This document shows, in pieces, positions 1 through 8,922 of a DNA stretch of 64,000 bases; positions within the stretch are counted from its first letter, which is position 1; every line of letters begins with the position of its first letter. The position numbers and the translations under genes are program-made. Source of the stretch: Bacillus testis (lineage in GTDB: Bacteria > Bacillota > Bacilli > Bacillales > DSM-1321); NCBI RefSeq assembly GCF_001243895.1, contig NZ_LN851186.1, forward strand, positions 2,567,841-2,631,840. The letters run 5' to 3'. The notes beneath the pieces are model-generated. The model worked only from the letters and a program-made list of their open reading frames with translations, was not told where the DNA came from and did not search any database.

Positions 1-523
1 GCAACTCTTCAAATAGCTCATCAAGCATCGTGATATACTCGGAGCGGCCAGGTATCGTTCTTGTATAAGGGATGCTGCCCAACTCGCTATACCGCTGCTC
101 GATTCCCAGGATTTCAGCATCCCGGCCGGCTTTTTGTTCATTCTTTTGCTGCTGTATATATCTAAAAAGCGGCAATCCCATCACATACGTTTGGGATTTG
201 ATGCTTTTTTCATCGCTTTCAAAATCAAGCAGCTTCATGACCAATCCCTGTTGAAGATAAAAGTCTCCCTGCTCGGAAGGCAAGTGCTTCTTGACACCCG
301 GTCCTGTAAATACCTTGCTCAACTGTCGGCACGCTTCACTTTCTCCCGTACTCATGGTCTGAACCAACAACAAGCGTGTCCTTTTTCTCCGTTTCGCCGT
401 CCTCTTCACGATCGGCACTTCCCAAAGGCCTTCCCGCCATTCCGATAATTGATATTCATCAATCTCTTCATTGGCCCTTAAGAAATTCGCTTCAATATAG
501 TTTCTATAATCCTGGTCCAACAT
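1..523 (-). CDS. Hypothetical protein, truncated by the left edge of the window
   Basis: The reading frame is open from an ATG at 523 to base 1, giving at least 174 residues beginning MLDQDYRNYIEANF. A GGGAG ribosome-binding site lies about 10 bases upstream of the ATG. The visible part is soluble, charged, and has a basic patch KRTAKRRKRTR near residues 40-50. No domain was recognised. It follows the 130-aa gene and the DUF2357/AAA restriction genes on the same strand, so it may belong to the defence island, but that is inference. A degenerate copy of its first codons exists at about 1201-1290. Confidence 0.6.
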   Translation of the reverse strand, partial: MLDQDYRNYIEANFLRANEEIDEYQLSEWREGLWEVPIVKRTAKRRKRTRLLLVQTMSTGESEACRQLSKVFTGPGVKKHLPSEQGDFYLQQGLVMKLLDFESDEKSIKSQTYVMGLPLFRYIQQQKNEQKAGRDAEILGIEQRYSELGSIPYTRTIPGRSEYITMLDELFEEL

Positions 524-642
524 ATATGGCCCACTCCCGTCCAAGCTGTCTATACTTCCGATTATACATGAAGGGTAAGGGGATTATCATGGAATACTGT
601 TTTTCATTATATGAAAAAAACACCATCTTGGAGGATGGTGCC
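441..642. repeat. Left copy of a ~200-bp imperfect direct duplication
   Basis: This segment spans the first codons of the left-edge gene, its upstream region and the terminator at 614-640. It aligns collinearly with 1201-1404 at an offset of about 760 bases. Shared blocks include AATCTCTTCATTGG, TATGGCCCAC, AGCTGTCTATACTT, CGATTATAC and CACCATCTTGGAGGATGGTG. The 130-aa gene at 723-1115 lies between the two copies. Confidence 0.8.
614..640 (-). terminator. Rho-independent terminator of the 130-aa gene
   Basis: CACCATC and GATGGTG form a 7-bp stem around TTGGAG. On the minus strand the stem is followed by a run of seven T. It lies just below the stop of the gene at 723-1115. Confidence 0.8.
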
Positions 643-722
643 GTAGTATGTTTCGTATTTCCTTTAAATTGCCTTTTTGCTTACAGTTATGATTATCGTT
701 TAACTAGTTTATCCTTCCGTCG

Positions 723-1115
723 TTATACAAGAGAAATATGACTACAGCGAAAAGTTTTAGGTTTGATTTCTTTGATGTCCGGATTCTTCTTCATGGAGAT
801 GCTCATAATCTCCAATAACTCAGATTCATCGTACACTACTCCATATTCTTCCTCGTTCACGTATTGAGCTATCTCATTCAATGTAAAAGACTGGTTACTA
901 AATTGTTTGAACAAAGCCACCACCACGGCAGCAGCCAACTCTAATTTTACTTTTTCTTTCCCATGATGGCGTCTATCTTCATAACTCACTTGCTGATCAT
1001 TCTCTATATACTTGAGAATGTCTAAAAGAAGATCGTATTCTTCATCCAAACGCTTTCGTTCGCTTTCTATATATGACAATCGCTTATATATTCGGTCTTG
1101 AATTAATTTCTTCAT
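723..1115 (-). CDS. Hypothetical 130-aa protein in the defence island
   Basis: A 130-residue soluble protein with no domain I recognise. Residues 1-45 are a charged amphipathic helix, probably a coiled coil. The middle carries an alanine/valine-rich helix (LAAAVVVALFKQF), and the C-terminal half (LNEIAQYVNEEEYG) could be a small helix-turn-helix-like fold, but that is a guess. The ATG has AAGGAG nine bases upstream. The gene is monocistronic, with its own terminator at 614-640, and is bracketed by a ~200-bp duplication. This suggests it was inserted beside the left-edge gene. Confidence 0.7.
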   Translation of the reverse strand: MKKLIQDRIYKRLSYIESERKRLDEEYDLLLDILKYIENDQQVSYEDRRHHGKEKVKLELAAAVVVALFKQFSNQSFTLNEIAQYVNEEEYGVVYDESELLEIMSISMKKNPDIKEIKPKTFRCSHISLV

Positions 1116-1200
1116 GTTGTCGTAACTCCTTATACATGTTCAGAGTGAGATGTTGTTTCTCCGTCTTCTTCTAAGCACTAAGCACCAATCCTTATCATAC

Positions 1201-1404
1201 TGTCGATAACTAATATTTATTAATCTCTTCATTGGCGCTTAAGAATAGGCTTCAAAATAAGTACAATAATCCTGGTCTCAAGTGTATGGCCCACCCCTGT
1301 CCTAGCTGTCTATACTTTCGATTATACCTTAGGCATATTATCAGTGTGGTTATGAAATAATACAATTCATTAAAAGGAAAAACACCATCTTGGAGGATGG
1401 TGTC
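1201..1404. repeat. Right copy of the duplication, carrying a decayed gene start
   Basis: This is the degenerate counterpart of 441-642. On the minus strand it carries a mutated version of the left-edge gene's first roughly 25 codons, with no ATG and with frame damage. Its old upstream region and a terminator hairpin at 1378-1402 follow. The hairpin now serves as terminator for the DUF2357 gene, whose stop codon lies at its edge. Confidence 0.75.
1378..1402 (-). terminator. Rho-independent terminator of the AAA/DUF2357 operon
   Basis: The same CACCATC/GATGGTG stem with TTGGAG loop as at 614-640, followed on the minus strand by TTTTT. It starts immediately after the stop codon of the DUF2357 gene. 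Confidence 0.8.
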
Positions 1405-3853
1405 ATAAGACAGCGAGTATTTCTTTAAACACTTTAGAAGGATTCGTTAAAAGTATATCTAACGGAAACATTTTCCCTGCTTCTTCAGTTTGTATTTCGA
1501 TCATTCGCTTGTCTCGGTCAACTTTTATCCTACTATTCTTAAATACAAACTCTTCAATCCCTGAAGCACTGTCTATCGTTGTATCATCCAATTGGATATG
1601 AACTCGATCACTCACACGTCTCAGCATCTTCCACAGCTGCGTCTCTTCCTTAGATTTCATATACAGCTCTGGTAGCTCTTTCGCTTCCTTTAACTGTGTT
1701 AATGTAGTCATCATATACGTAGAAATGCCATAATGAACAGGCGCAATCACTTGTTTCAGATTCTTCCACACATCCAGCGTGAATACAACCTTGTCGTCAT
1801 GAATATCAACAGACACAATTTTTCCGTATTCCTTAATGCCATTCCACGCATGAATGCCCTTTTTCACATAAAGCGCCACATACTTCGCTTCCTGCCAGCC
1901 ATTACGCAGTGAAGCAACTGGAAGCGTATATTGCAAGGTTTGTAGAGAGCGCACATAGTCATCACGACTGGCCACTAAGCCAACGAGCACATGATCCACA
2001 AGGCTCGATTGCCACTCAGCCTGTGCTCCGCGTGGCAGGATGCCTTCTCTTTGTAACTCTTCCGAGCTTTTCTCAATCAACCGCTCCACGAATTGTTCCA
2101 CAAGATCTGTTGTGTTCGGCAAAAAAGGAAATGCGCCAATATTGACAGTATCAACGCTTTGATAAAAATGATGCTGTTTATACTCGGTTTCATCATGCCA
2201 AGGAAAAAGAACATAAGCCCCAAAGGCAGTTCGTTCATAAGGTCCGTCATTGGCCGCTACGATCGAATCGCGATAGCGGTGCATCGTGTTGATATCATCC
2301 TCCATCGGACCGGGCGTTTGATAGTTTCTCCGATAATAGCCGCCTTCCTGCGCATAATCGACTCGATACTTGGCATCAAAAACATAGTTATATGCATACT
2401 GCTTCCCTTTCTTCTGGATGCTCAACATCGTGTCCGGCTTTTGTGTGACAGTAGGCAATCTTCCTTCATACTTTTGATACACGAGTTCAATTTTTTCCTG
2501 CGTAATCGGCTGCTTAAACACTCTTCGCGCCGTCTTATTTGATTCTAGGTTCACAAATAACCCATTCCGATTCACCTTCACAATATCCTGGCTTACTTGC
2601 TCATACTTTCGAGAGAGAATTTGCCCCAGCTTTAAGAAAGTCCAATATTCATAAAGAGTCGCCACGTCTTTTACCGACATCCGGTACATTTTCCCTTGAA
2701 GCATTAAACCTTTCGAAACAGTCAAAAACGTTTGGTACGCATCGCGGTAACCAGGTGCCATCTGCAGCACAAGGCTCATCGCCGAGCGGTCGAGACGGCC
2801 GATCCTTCTCCAAAAAGCATTCTTTAACCGTTTTTCTAATACATCTTTCATATTCTGTAGTTGTTCGATCAATGCCGTATCCAGCTTTTCCTGGTCACGG
2901 TAATGTCGATTACAGATGGAATCGATTAAATCTTCTACCTTCTCTATTAATCTAGACACCATCCATTTCACATAGCGATTCTCAAACGTATCATACGTCA
3001 ATTCCTTTTTAGCCGTTATGCCTTCCCGCGGCATTAAGGAACGACCCGCTAGCTCCATTCCTCTATTTGTTTCCACAAATAAATGAGATCGCTTACGCAA
3101 ATAGTTGCGGCTTCTTGCGTCCATTTTGCCGAGCTGGTCTCCCCGGACTTTTTGGTAGGTCGTCTCCAGCTTGTGATGAGGCTGGTTTTCAATTCGTCTA
3201 ATTGCCTGAACAAACTGTTGGAAGTGCTTTGTAAACAAACGGAAGAACTCCGATTGAGACGGTCTTCCATCCACTTTTATACGAGCTCCTAAATAGGTCT
3301 TTTTGATAAAATGAAAGGCTAGATTATAGATTTCTTCATTTACTTCCTCTAGCAGCTGTTGGTAATCTTTCTTATAATCCAGCTTTGTCGGAAAGATTTC
3401 AAGCGTTACATCTAACAAGGTGTCCTCTCCAGAGCGGATTTCAAATGTGGTTAATCCTACTTCATTTTGAAATTGTAAATTTCCCATGAGGATATGCTGA
3501 TTGCCGACCTTCACTTCCGAAACTGCCCGGCGCAGAACGGACGATTCATGATAAAAAGACAACGGACGATCCTGTTTAGGCACCACTATTAACTGGTAAG
3601 ACCCATTTTCGAAAAAGATTGGCCGAAGCTGCGAAGAAGTTGACAGTTCCATCTTCTCCACATCAAATACCTCATACTCATCAGACCCGCGAACAGCAAA
3701 CTGCATGACATCATGGACATCCATCTCCCGATACTGCTTCAACCCTTCATACAGATAGTGATACGGCTTTCCTTTTATAACAAGCGAGCAATCCGGATGC
3801 TCAATCTTCACTAGCTCGACTTCATCAGGCAATCCAGAAAGAGGTAAAGCCAT
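1403..3853 (-). CDS. DUF2357 restriction endonuclease-like protein (McrC-like partner)
   Basis: An 816-residue protein. The N-terminal half matches the DUF2357 type of McrC-related restriction proteins. The C-terminal half carries a PD-(D/E)XK nuclease signature: an acidic residue in KPDTMLSI followed by YVFDAKYR at about residues 485-500. Family knowledge says such proteins are the nuclease subunit recruited by an McrB-like AAA+ motor to cut modified or foreign DNA. The start overlaps the upstream AAA gene by 29 bp, which implies translational coupling, and has AGGAGG ten bases upstream. The protein is about twice the length of the canonical McrC at 12,803-14,080, so the two are not recent duplicates. 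Confidence 0.82.
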   Translation of the reverse strand: MALPLSGLPDEVELVKIEHPDCSLVIKGKPYHYLYEGLKQYREMDVHDVMQFAVRGSDEYEVFDVEKMELSTSSQLRPIFFENGSYQLIVVPKQDRPLSFYHESSVLRRAVSEVKVGNQHILMGNLQFQNEVGLTTFEIRSGEDTLLDVTLEIFPTKLDYKKDYQQLLEEVNEEIYNLAFHFIKKTYLGARIKVDGRPSQSEFFRLFTKHFQQFVQAIRRIENQPHHKLETTYQKVRGDQLGKMDARSRNYLRKRSHLFVETNRGMELAGRSLMPREGITAKKELTYDTFENRYVKWMVSRLIEKVEDLIDSICNRHYRDQEKLDTALIEQLQNMKDVLEKRLKNAFWRRIGRLDRSAMSLVLQMAPGYRDAYQTFLTVSKGLMLQGKMYRMSVKDVATLYEYWTFLKLGQILSRKYEQVSQDIVKVNRNGLFVNLESNKTARRVFKQPITQEKIELVYQKYEGRLPTVTQKPDTMLSIQKKGKQYAYNYVFDAKYRVDYAQEGGYYRRNYQTPGPMEDDINTMHRYRDSIVAANDGPYERTAFGAYVLFPWHDETEYKQHHFYQSVDTVNIGAFPFLPNTTDLVEQFVERLIEKSSEELQREGILPRGAQAEWQSSLVDHVLVGLVASRDDYVRSLQTLQYTLPVASLRNGWQEAKYVALYVKKGIHAWNGIKEYGKIVSVDIHDDKVVFTLDVWKNLKQVIAPVHYGISTYMMTTLTQLKEAKELPELYMKSKEETQLWKMLRRVSDRVHIQLDDTTIDSASGIEEFVFKNSRIKVDRDKRMIEIQTEEAGKMFPLDILLTNPSKVFKEILAVL

Positions 3854-5900
3854 CGTCCAAAAACCTCCTCAACATTTCCACAACCTTGCCCGCACTCAGC
3901 GGAAAACGAGCCGATTGAACATCCTCGTCAGGCTGGTCCAGATTATCCATCCATTCACGATTCGTAAACAAGCGATACAATCCTTCCAACACCATCTTCG
4001 TACGAGAATCACTGCCCGAAATACGCGGCAAGATTTTCTGCAGAATACAATGATCCAGCGCTACCTCTTGATCAAGCAATTTTCCTGCTTGATTGTAAGC
4101 CAAATAAAAACAAATCTCATCGCGAACACGATAGCCTACATGCGCATTGGCAATCCGCAATACCTCATTGATTTGTTCCAAAAGGCCCGTCGCATCGCTC
4201 ACCAGCTCAGGATAGGTTCCATACACATCTTTTAAATGAAGGTATTTTGATACAAGCTGGTCATTCTTAATAGGAGAGGCGCTCACTTCCCCCAGCTCAT
4301 TCAAGAATGATAGATTAGATAATTCCACTCTATTAAACTCAATCGTATTTGCTCGATCGAGTACCTTTTTACTGAACGGATGGGTCGTTTCATCCATATT
4401 CACCGTCCCAATCACATACACATTCGCCGGCAAACGTACATCTTCATCGCCTGTAATTTCCTTGGAAAGTAAAACAGACGTAACAAGCTGTCCATCTTCC
4501 CATTTCCTGCTTTCCATCACACTAAGAATGTCGCTGAAATAATGCTCCACACGAGCCAGATTCATCTCATCCAGCAACACGAAATAAGGATTCTCAGGAT
4601 CAGCAGCCGCTTTCCGGATTACTTTCGTTAAAGGCCCTTCCTTAAAATCTCCTTTAATATCGACATAACCAAGTAAATCAGAGCCATCATTCCAATCCGG
4701 CCGAACAGGAATCAAAGCGAATTGGCCATTTTGCTCATTAGCACCTAGGCTTTCCGCAAACCATTGGACCATTTTCGTTTTACCTGTTCCGGAAATACCG
4801 GACAAGATGACGAAAGGCTTGGATTTTAAGGATAAAAATAAATTCGTTACTTCCTCTTGGCTGTATAGGAAGCCCTTTCCAGTTATATAGGAATGAATAT
4901 GCTTCACTAGCTCGTTATCATTCATTGAAGGCACCTCTTTCACATAATCTGCAGTCCATTCCTTCAAGTAAGAAAGAAGCAAATGCCGAATCTTTTCTGG
5001 AAAACGCTCTTGAAACCGAGGAAATAATAAATTCACAAAGGATTCCGATACAGTAAAAAAGTACCCTTGCTTCACATTTCCGTTCACATCAAACGGCCCT
5101 GTTTCTTCGATTCGCCATTCAATAGGTATGTCATTCTTCTGAAGTATTGGATCTAGTACATGATACTCCAGCTCCACTAAATACCCTTGCTCCTGCCAAT
5201 CATGATTCGCAATCTCCGATGGCTTAGCAGACTCAATTGCCTTCTTTTTCACAATACCAATCGCTCGAATCGCTGAGTCAGAATAACAAAAAACGACATC
5301 ACCTACATTTGCCTTCTTCAAATCTATATGATGAGAAAGTGGCCGCCCTTGTTTCGATTGTTGTGGCGCCCAGAGGTAACCACCTTCTTTTTCTTGTTGA
5401 TGCGTTTTCCCTTGGTTTACCCACCAAAATTGAATAGGTTTATTGATTTTCTTGTTTAGAATATTAACTTCGTATACATAGGGTTTATCGGTTTTGTAGA
5501 ATTCCATGAATTCTTCTATTTCTGGTGGTGTGATAACGGGCGCTTTGGAATCGGATTGTTTATGCTCCATTATGTAATCGTATGAAACTTTATACCATTT
5601 TCTCATTTTTTCTTTTAATTCTGTGTTTTGATCATATCTAAGCTGTAATGCAGGCTTGTATTGTTCATTTTTTCTGGTTATATTTGTTAATGAAGCCTCA
5701 TACGATTCACCGTTAATTAAAAGCTTAACCGGCTTCTTATCACCAGGTGTTACATCTTCGCTGTTTGCTTCGGCAAAATCTTCATGAAATTCTTGCGGGA
5801 TATGACTACCATTCATAAACATTGAATAATCAATCTTTTTTCTTGCTATTATGTTCTTCTGGCCTTCTGGTTTTGACCAGCTTCTGACTTGTTTTAGCAT
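3825..5900 (-). CDS. McrB-like AAA+ restriction motor with EVE-like region
   Basis: A 691-residue AAA+ protein. The N-terminal ~130 residues are unassigned. Residues ~140-270 (IQFWWVNQGKTHQQE, then a VGDVVFCYSD stretch) look like an EVE/PUA-type modified-base reader. The motor follows: Walker A GISGTGKTK, Walker B with the McrB-style extension LLDEMNLARVEHYF, and sensor GTVNMDET. In McrB proteins this module hexamerises, hydrolyses nucleotide and moves DNA for the nuclease subunit. DEMNLA replaces the usual DE(I/L)NRG. Start ATG at 5900 with AGGTGA upstream. It is the first gene of a two-gene operon with the DUF2357 nuclease. Confidence 0.85.
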   Translation of the reverse strand: MLKQVRSWSKPEGQKNIIARKKIDYSMFMNGSHIPQEFHEDFAEANSEDVTPGDKKPVKLLINGESYEASLTNITRKNEQYKPALQLRYDQNTELKEKMRKWYKVSYDYIMEHKQSDSKAPVITPPEIEEFMEFYKTDKPYVYEVNILNKKINKPIQFWWVNQGKTHQQEKEGGYLWAPQQSKQGRPLSHHIDLKKANVGDVVFCYSDSAIRAIGIVKKKAIESAKPSEIANHDWQEQGYLVELEYHVLDPILQKNDIPIEWRIEETGPFDVNGNVKQGYFFTVSESFVNLLFPRFQERFPEKIRHLLLSYLKEWTADYVKEVPSMNDNELVKHIHSYITGKGFLYSQEEVTNLFLSLKSKPFVILSGISGTGKTKMVQWFAESLGANEQNGQFALIPVRPDWNDGSDLLGYVDIKGDFKEGPLTKVIRKAAADPENPYFVLLDEMNLARVEHYFSDILSVMESRKWEDGQLVTSVLLSKEITGDEDVRLPANVYVIGTVNMDETTHPFSKKVLDRANTIEFNRVELSNLSFLNELGEVSASPIKNDQLVSKYLHLKDVYGTYPELVSDATGLLEQINEVLRIANAHVGYRVRDEICFYLAYNQAGKLLDQEVALDHCILQKILPRISGSDSRTKMVLEGLYRLFTNREWMDNLDQPDEDVQSARFPLSAGKVVEMLRRFLDDGFTSFWIA

Positions 5901-6052
5901 TTGATCACCTACGATTTTTATTTATATTCTAATTATAAAGGGTCTTAATAGAAAACTAGGATAAATTAAGGGAGCAAAGATTAACATTAAGCCAAAAAGC
6001 ACTTCGAAGTATCAAAATATCGACGGTAGAACTTAGTTTTATGCAAAGTAAA

Positions 6053-6083
6053 GAACTCCACAGCTTATGCTAGCGTGGAGTTC
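6053..6083 (-). terminator. Terminator below the decayed hsdR
   Basis: GAACTCCAC and GTGGAGTTC form a perfect 9-bp stem, with AGC/GCT pairing inside the loop. On the minus strand it ends in TTCTTTAC. It lies just beyond the relic of hsdR and before the AAA gene. Confidence 0.6.
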
Positions 6084-6106
6084 AAAAAGTAAAAACACAA
6101 GTTTTG

Positions 6107-7019
6107 TTAACTATATTTTTGCTTGGTCTCCGCAATCCACTCTGGTAATTTATTAGTTAGCGTCATATTATGCCTTATTGCCTGCCGTGTGATTAGTTGC
6201 CTTATTATAGTCAACACTACTAATGAATTCGTTAATGTAAGGAACTACATCCGGCTGAGAGTAGAATATAAATTTAATGATTTTCCAAGTAATTCACTGT
6301 CTAACCCCCATTCCAAAGAGAATCAGTAAACATATTCTGCAGCTTACTTTCTTTCCAATTTTTAAACGCCTGATCAAAATCCAAATCGCTCAATATTTAC
6401 CAGGCAGAAGCTCATTATGTACAAATTCCTTCAGTAACTGCGCTTGCTCGTATTCTCCCATATTACTCAACTCTTGAATCATAACCTGTCAGCAGTTGGT
6501 TTGCCACAATCACAAGGTCTATATTCTTAGAGTTTCGTCCGTTACCATCTCGGGTGGCACGCTACACAATATCTTCAAAATAAGTATCCTCGCCGTGTTT
6601 TTTTTCACCAGCAACAAACTCAATGCCAGTAAATGCAGTATAGTCCTTAAACATACCTTTGACAATTTCAGGATCTAGTGGCGTAGGATCATCTTCATTA
6701 CCGAAACGAAACGTCATCACCACATTCAATTTTCCTCCCCGTTCTGTCAGTTGTTTCTTAAATATATCATAATAAGCAATTACACGATTTTTATAGGCAA
6801 CTGTCAAAATAGCATTAAATTATTCTATACCTTATAATTGTGATTCTCAGTTACTCAGAAATTCTTCAACTACACGTGGGATATGCGTTTCATCTTGGTA
6901 TTTAAGCATTCCTCTTTTTTAGTTTCCTTTTCAACGTCAACTTCTGACATTTCTTGAACTTGACGTTGAATTTCTCTATCAGTCCATTCAGGATGCTCTT
7001 CTTTAATTTTCCCAACTAT
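6107..7019 (-). pseudogene. Decayed type I restriction subunit R (hsdR) remnant
   Basis: Several minus-strand fragments in the order of an HsdR C-terminal half are separated by frameshifts and stops. From 7019 downward they are HPEWTDREIQRQVQEMSE, then YQDETHIPRVVEEFL in another frame; an 81-codon piece (6562-6807) with KNRVIAYYDIFKKQL and MFKDYTAFTGIEF; EYEQAQLLKEFVHNELLPG; DQAFKNWKESKLQNMFTD; QPDVVPYINEFISS; and LTNKLPEWIAETKQKY before a TAA at 6107. The family assignment rests on the helicase-domain pattern 'FKDYxxFTGIxF'. No hsdM or hsdS is visible, so this is a dead relic of an older restriction system. Confidence 0.75.
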
Positions 7020-7035
7020 TTACAATAACAAAAAA

Positions 7036-8856
7036 TTAATTCAACGGAGCACCAAACGCAGTGATTACGTCTTCTCCATCTAAATGTGAAATCGGTTTAC
7101 CCATTGCTTTACCAATTAAATCTATTAGTGACTTGGATCTTTTGATAAAATAATCATCAAAGTTATCATTACGCAGATCGTTTACATCTATATTATGTGT
7201 ACTAATAAAGTAATCAAGCTTTGTTCTATCCACATGATTATTAGCTTCAATTTTATTTAGATATTCGCTCGGTGGATTCCCTCCTATAATTCTATTTGTC
7301 CGAGCAAATAGCGGCGTTTTATTAACTATTGAATTCCATTTGGTTTTATCAATTTTTTGAGATTCACAATAGGCTCTTGGAAATACATGATGAATATCTG
7401 TATTTTCATCTAAAAATACTGTAAAATCCATAGACCTTCCATTAATAAAATCTAAACAACCGTCTTTTAATATTAATGCCATAATTCCTTTATATGCTGC
7501 ACTTAATCTGGACTGTAATGATAATAACCTCATTGGCTGAAAATAAGCTCTTTTAATGGTATCAGGTTCACCGCCACCATTAATCCAGTCAATCATTCCC
7601 CCAACATCATTTGCATATCTTGTTTCATTAGCTCCCCCATACATTTCTCCCAAGACTCCACACCAATACCAAGAAGAAATTTTATCTTTGATAGTACTGT
7701 CTTGTGCTTTGGACTTTAAAATGGCCAATATAACCGCAAGCGGTATAAGTTGAGTGCTATAAGGTAAATCTCTAGAGGTGAATATTCTCTGTTCTTTTAG
7801 GAAACTTGCTGCTTGGATAAAGCCTTCCATTACATCATCTGCATATTGTTGATATTTTGTAAGTGTTAACTTTAAAACATCCCTTTTCTTGCAACTGATT
7901 GCTTCTCCTCCATTTAATTTAACGTAATAACGATCTAATAAAGTAATGGCAGTCAAAAAATCTGTTGAGGAAACTACAGAAAGAATGGCTTCATTCTGAT
8001 TAGAAAAAGATAAAGCTGATTTTTGTATAAACGTATCGAACCGTTTTTCCCAATCCTTGCGTAGTTCGAAATTGTCAGCAGCAAAAGTAGCCGTCATTAA
8101 TTCAAAAACAGTTAATGAGACCCCACCCGTATTAACATTTTCAAAAACTTGGCAAACCGCTTCTTTAGGTGTATCCTTACTCAAAGTAATAACGGGAACC
8201 TTATAACTTTGAATCGGAACCAAGATTTCAGCAATAAATTTTGCATACATAGTTAAGATTATCGAGTCATAATTATAAAATTTTTGATAATCATTCATCC
8301 ACATGGTACATGCAATTGAATCAAACACGATATTTAGAGGAAACATATGATTTTCAAACTCTTTATCTCGATTACTAATGTCCAACTCTATATCCCTACC
8401 AAAATTAGACCGGATTATTTTATCTTCAGGAACGGAAACGATAGCATCAATTCGATCTATTGAACGATCTAAGCATCTTTTGATATCTAAATAATAGAAC
8501 CGTTTAATCGGTTTATTCTTTTCCGTTTTAGTAGGAACGGCATTTTGCGAATATAATGCATTGAATATAGAGGTCATTCTTTGCTGACCATCAAGAACCA
8601 ATATTTCAGGGCTTGATGATGCTGTTGCACCAGTAAACGGTCGATATTTAAAATGAATTTTCCCTTCTTTACTATATTCCAAGAACATCAAAGCCCCCAC
8701 GGGGAAGGAATTGGTTATACTAGCGACCAAAGACTTGATCCGATTGTCATCCCAAACCCATCCACGTTGAAAATCAGGTAACTGTATGAGTCCTTCTTCA
8801 ATATTACGTAAAATATCAGATACCGGTGTATCATTTGACTTAAAAGTACTAGCCAT
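7036..8856 (-). CDS. DUF262/HNH family nuclease, GmrSD-like type IV restriction protein
   Basis: A 606-residue protein. Residues ~10-110 form a DUF262 (ParB/sulfiredoxin-like) domain, with LPDFQRGWVWDDNRI and the diagnostic LDGQQRMTSIF. The C-terminal part has an HNH-type motif, DIHHVFPRAY, followed by a conserved N-rich stretch (NRIIGGNPPSEYL) near residue 520. GmrSD enzymes of this kind use nucleotide hydrolysis and an HNH centre to cut phage DNA with modified cytosines; the role here is inferred by family. ATG at 8856 has GGAGG seven bases upstream. The gene lies 66 bp below the DUF6339-like gene with no terminator, so it may be the fourth gene of that operon. Confidence 0.85.
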   Translation of the reverse strand: MASTFKSNDTPVSDILRNIEEGLIQLPDFQRGWVWDDNRIKSLVASITNSFPVGALMFLEYSKEGKIHFKYRPFTGATASSSPEILVLDGQQRMTSIFNALYSQNAVPTKTEKNKPIKRFYYLDIKRCLDRSIDRIDAIVSVPEDKIIRSNFGRDIELDISNRDKEFENHMFPLNIVFDSIACTMWMNDYQKFYNYDSIILTMYAKFIAEILVPIQSYKVPVITLSKDTPKEAVCQVFENVNTGGVSLTVFELMTATFAADNFELRKDWEKRFDTFIQKSALSFSNQNEAILSVVSSTDFLTAITLLDRYYVKLNGGEAISCKKRDVLKLTLTKYQQYADDVMEGFIQAASFLKEQRIFTSRDLPYSTQLIPLAVILAILKSKAQDSTIKDKISSWYWCGVLGEMYGGANETRYANDVGGMIDWINGGGEPDTIKRAYFQPMRLLSLQSRLSAAYKGIMALILKDGCLDFINGRSMDFTVFLDENTDIHHVFPRAYCESQKIDKTKWNSIVNKTPLFARTNRIIGGNPPSEYLNKIEANNHVDRTKLDYFISTHNIDVNDLRNDNFDDYFIKRSKSLIDLIGKAMGKPISHLDGEDVITAFGAPLN

Positions 8857-8922
8857 TTTCTAGCCTCCAATTATGTTGTCGTTCCTCTCAATGCCTAAAC
8901 AAATGGATATATCTTCATTCCA

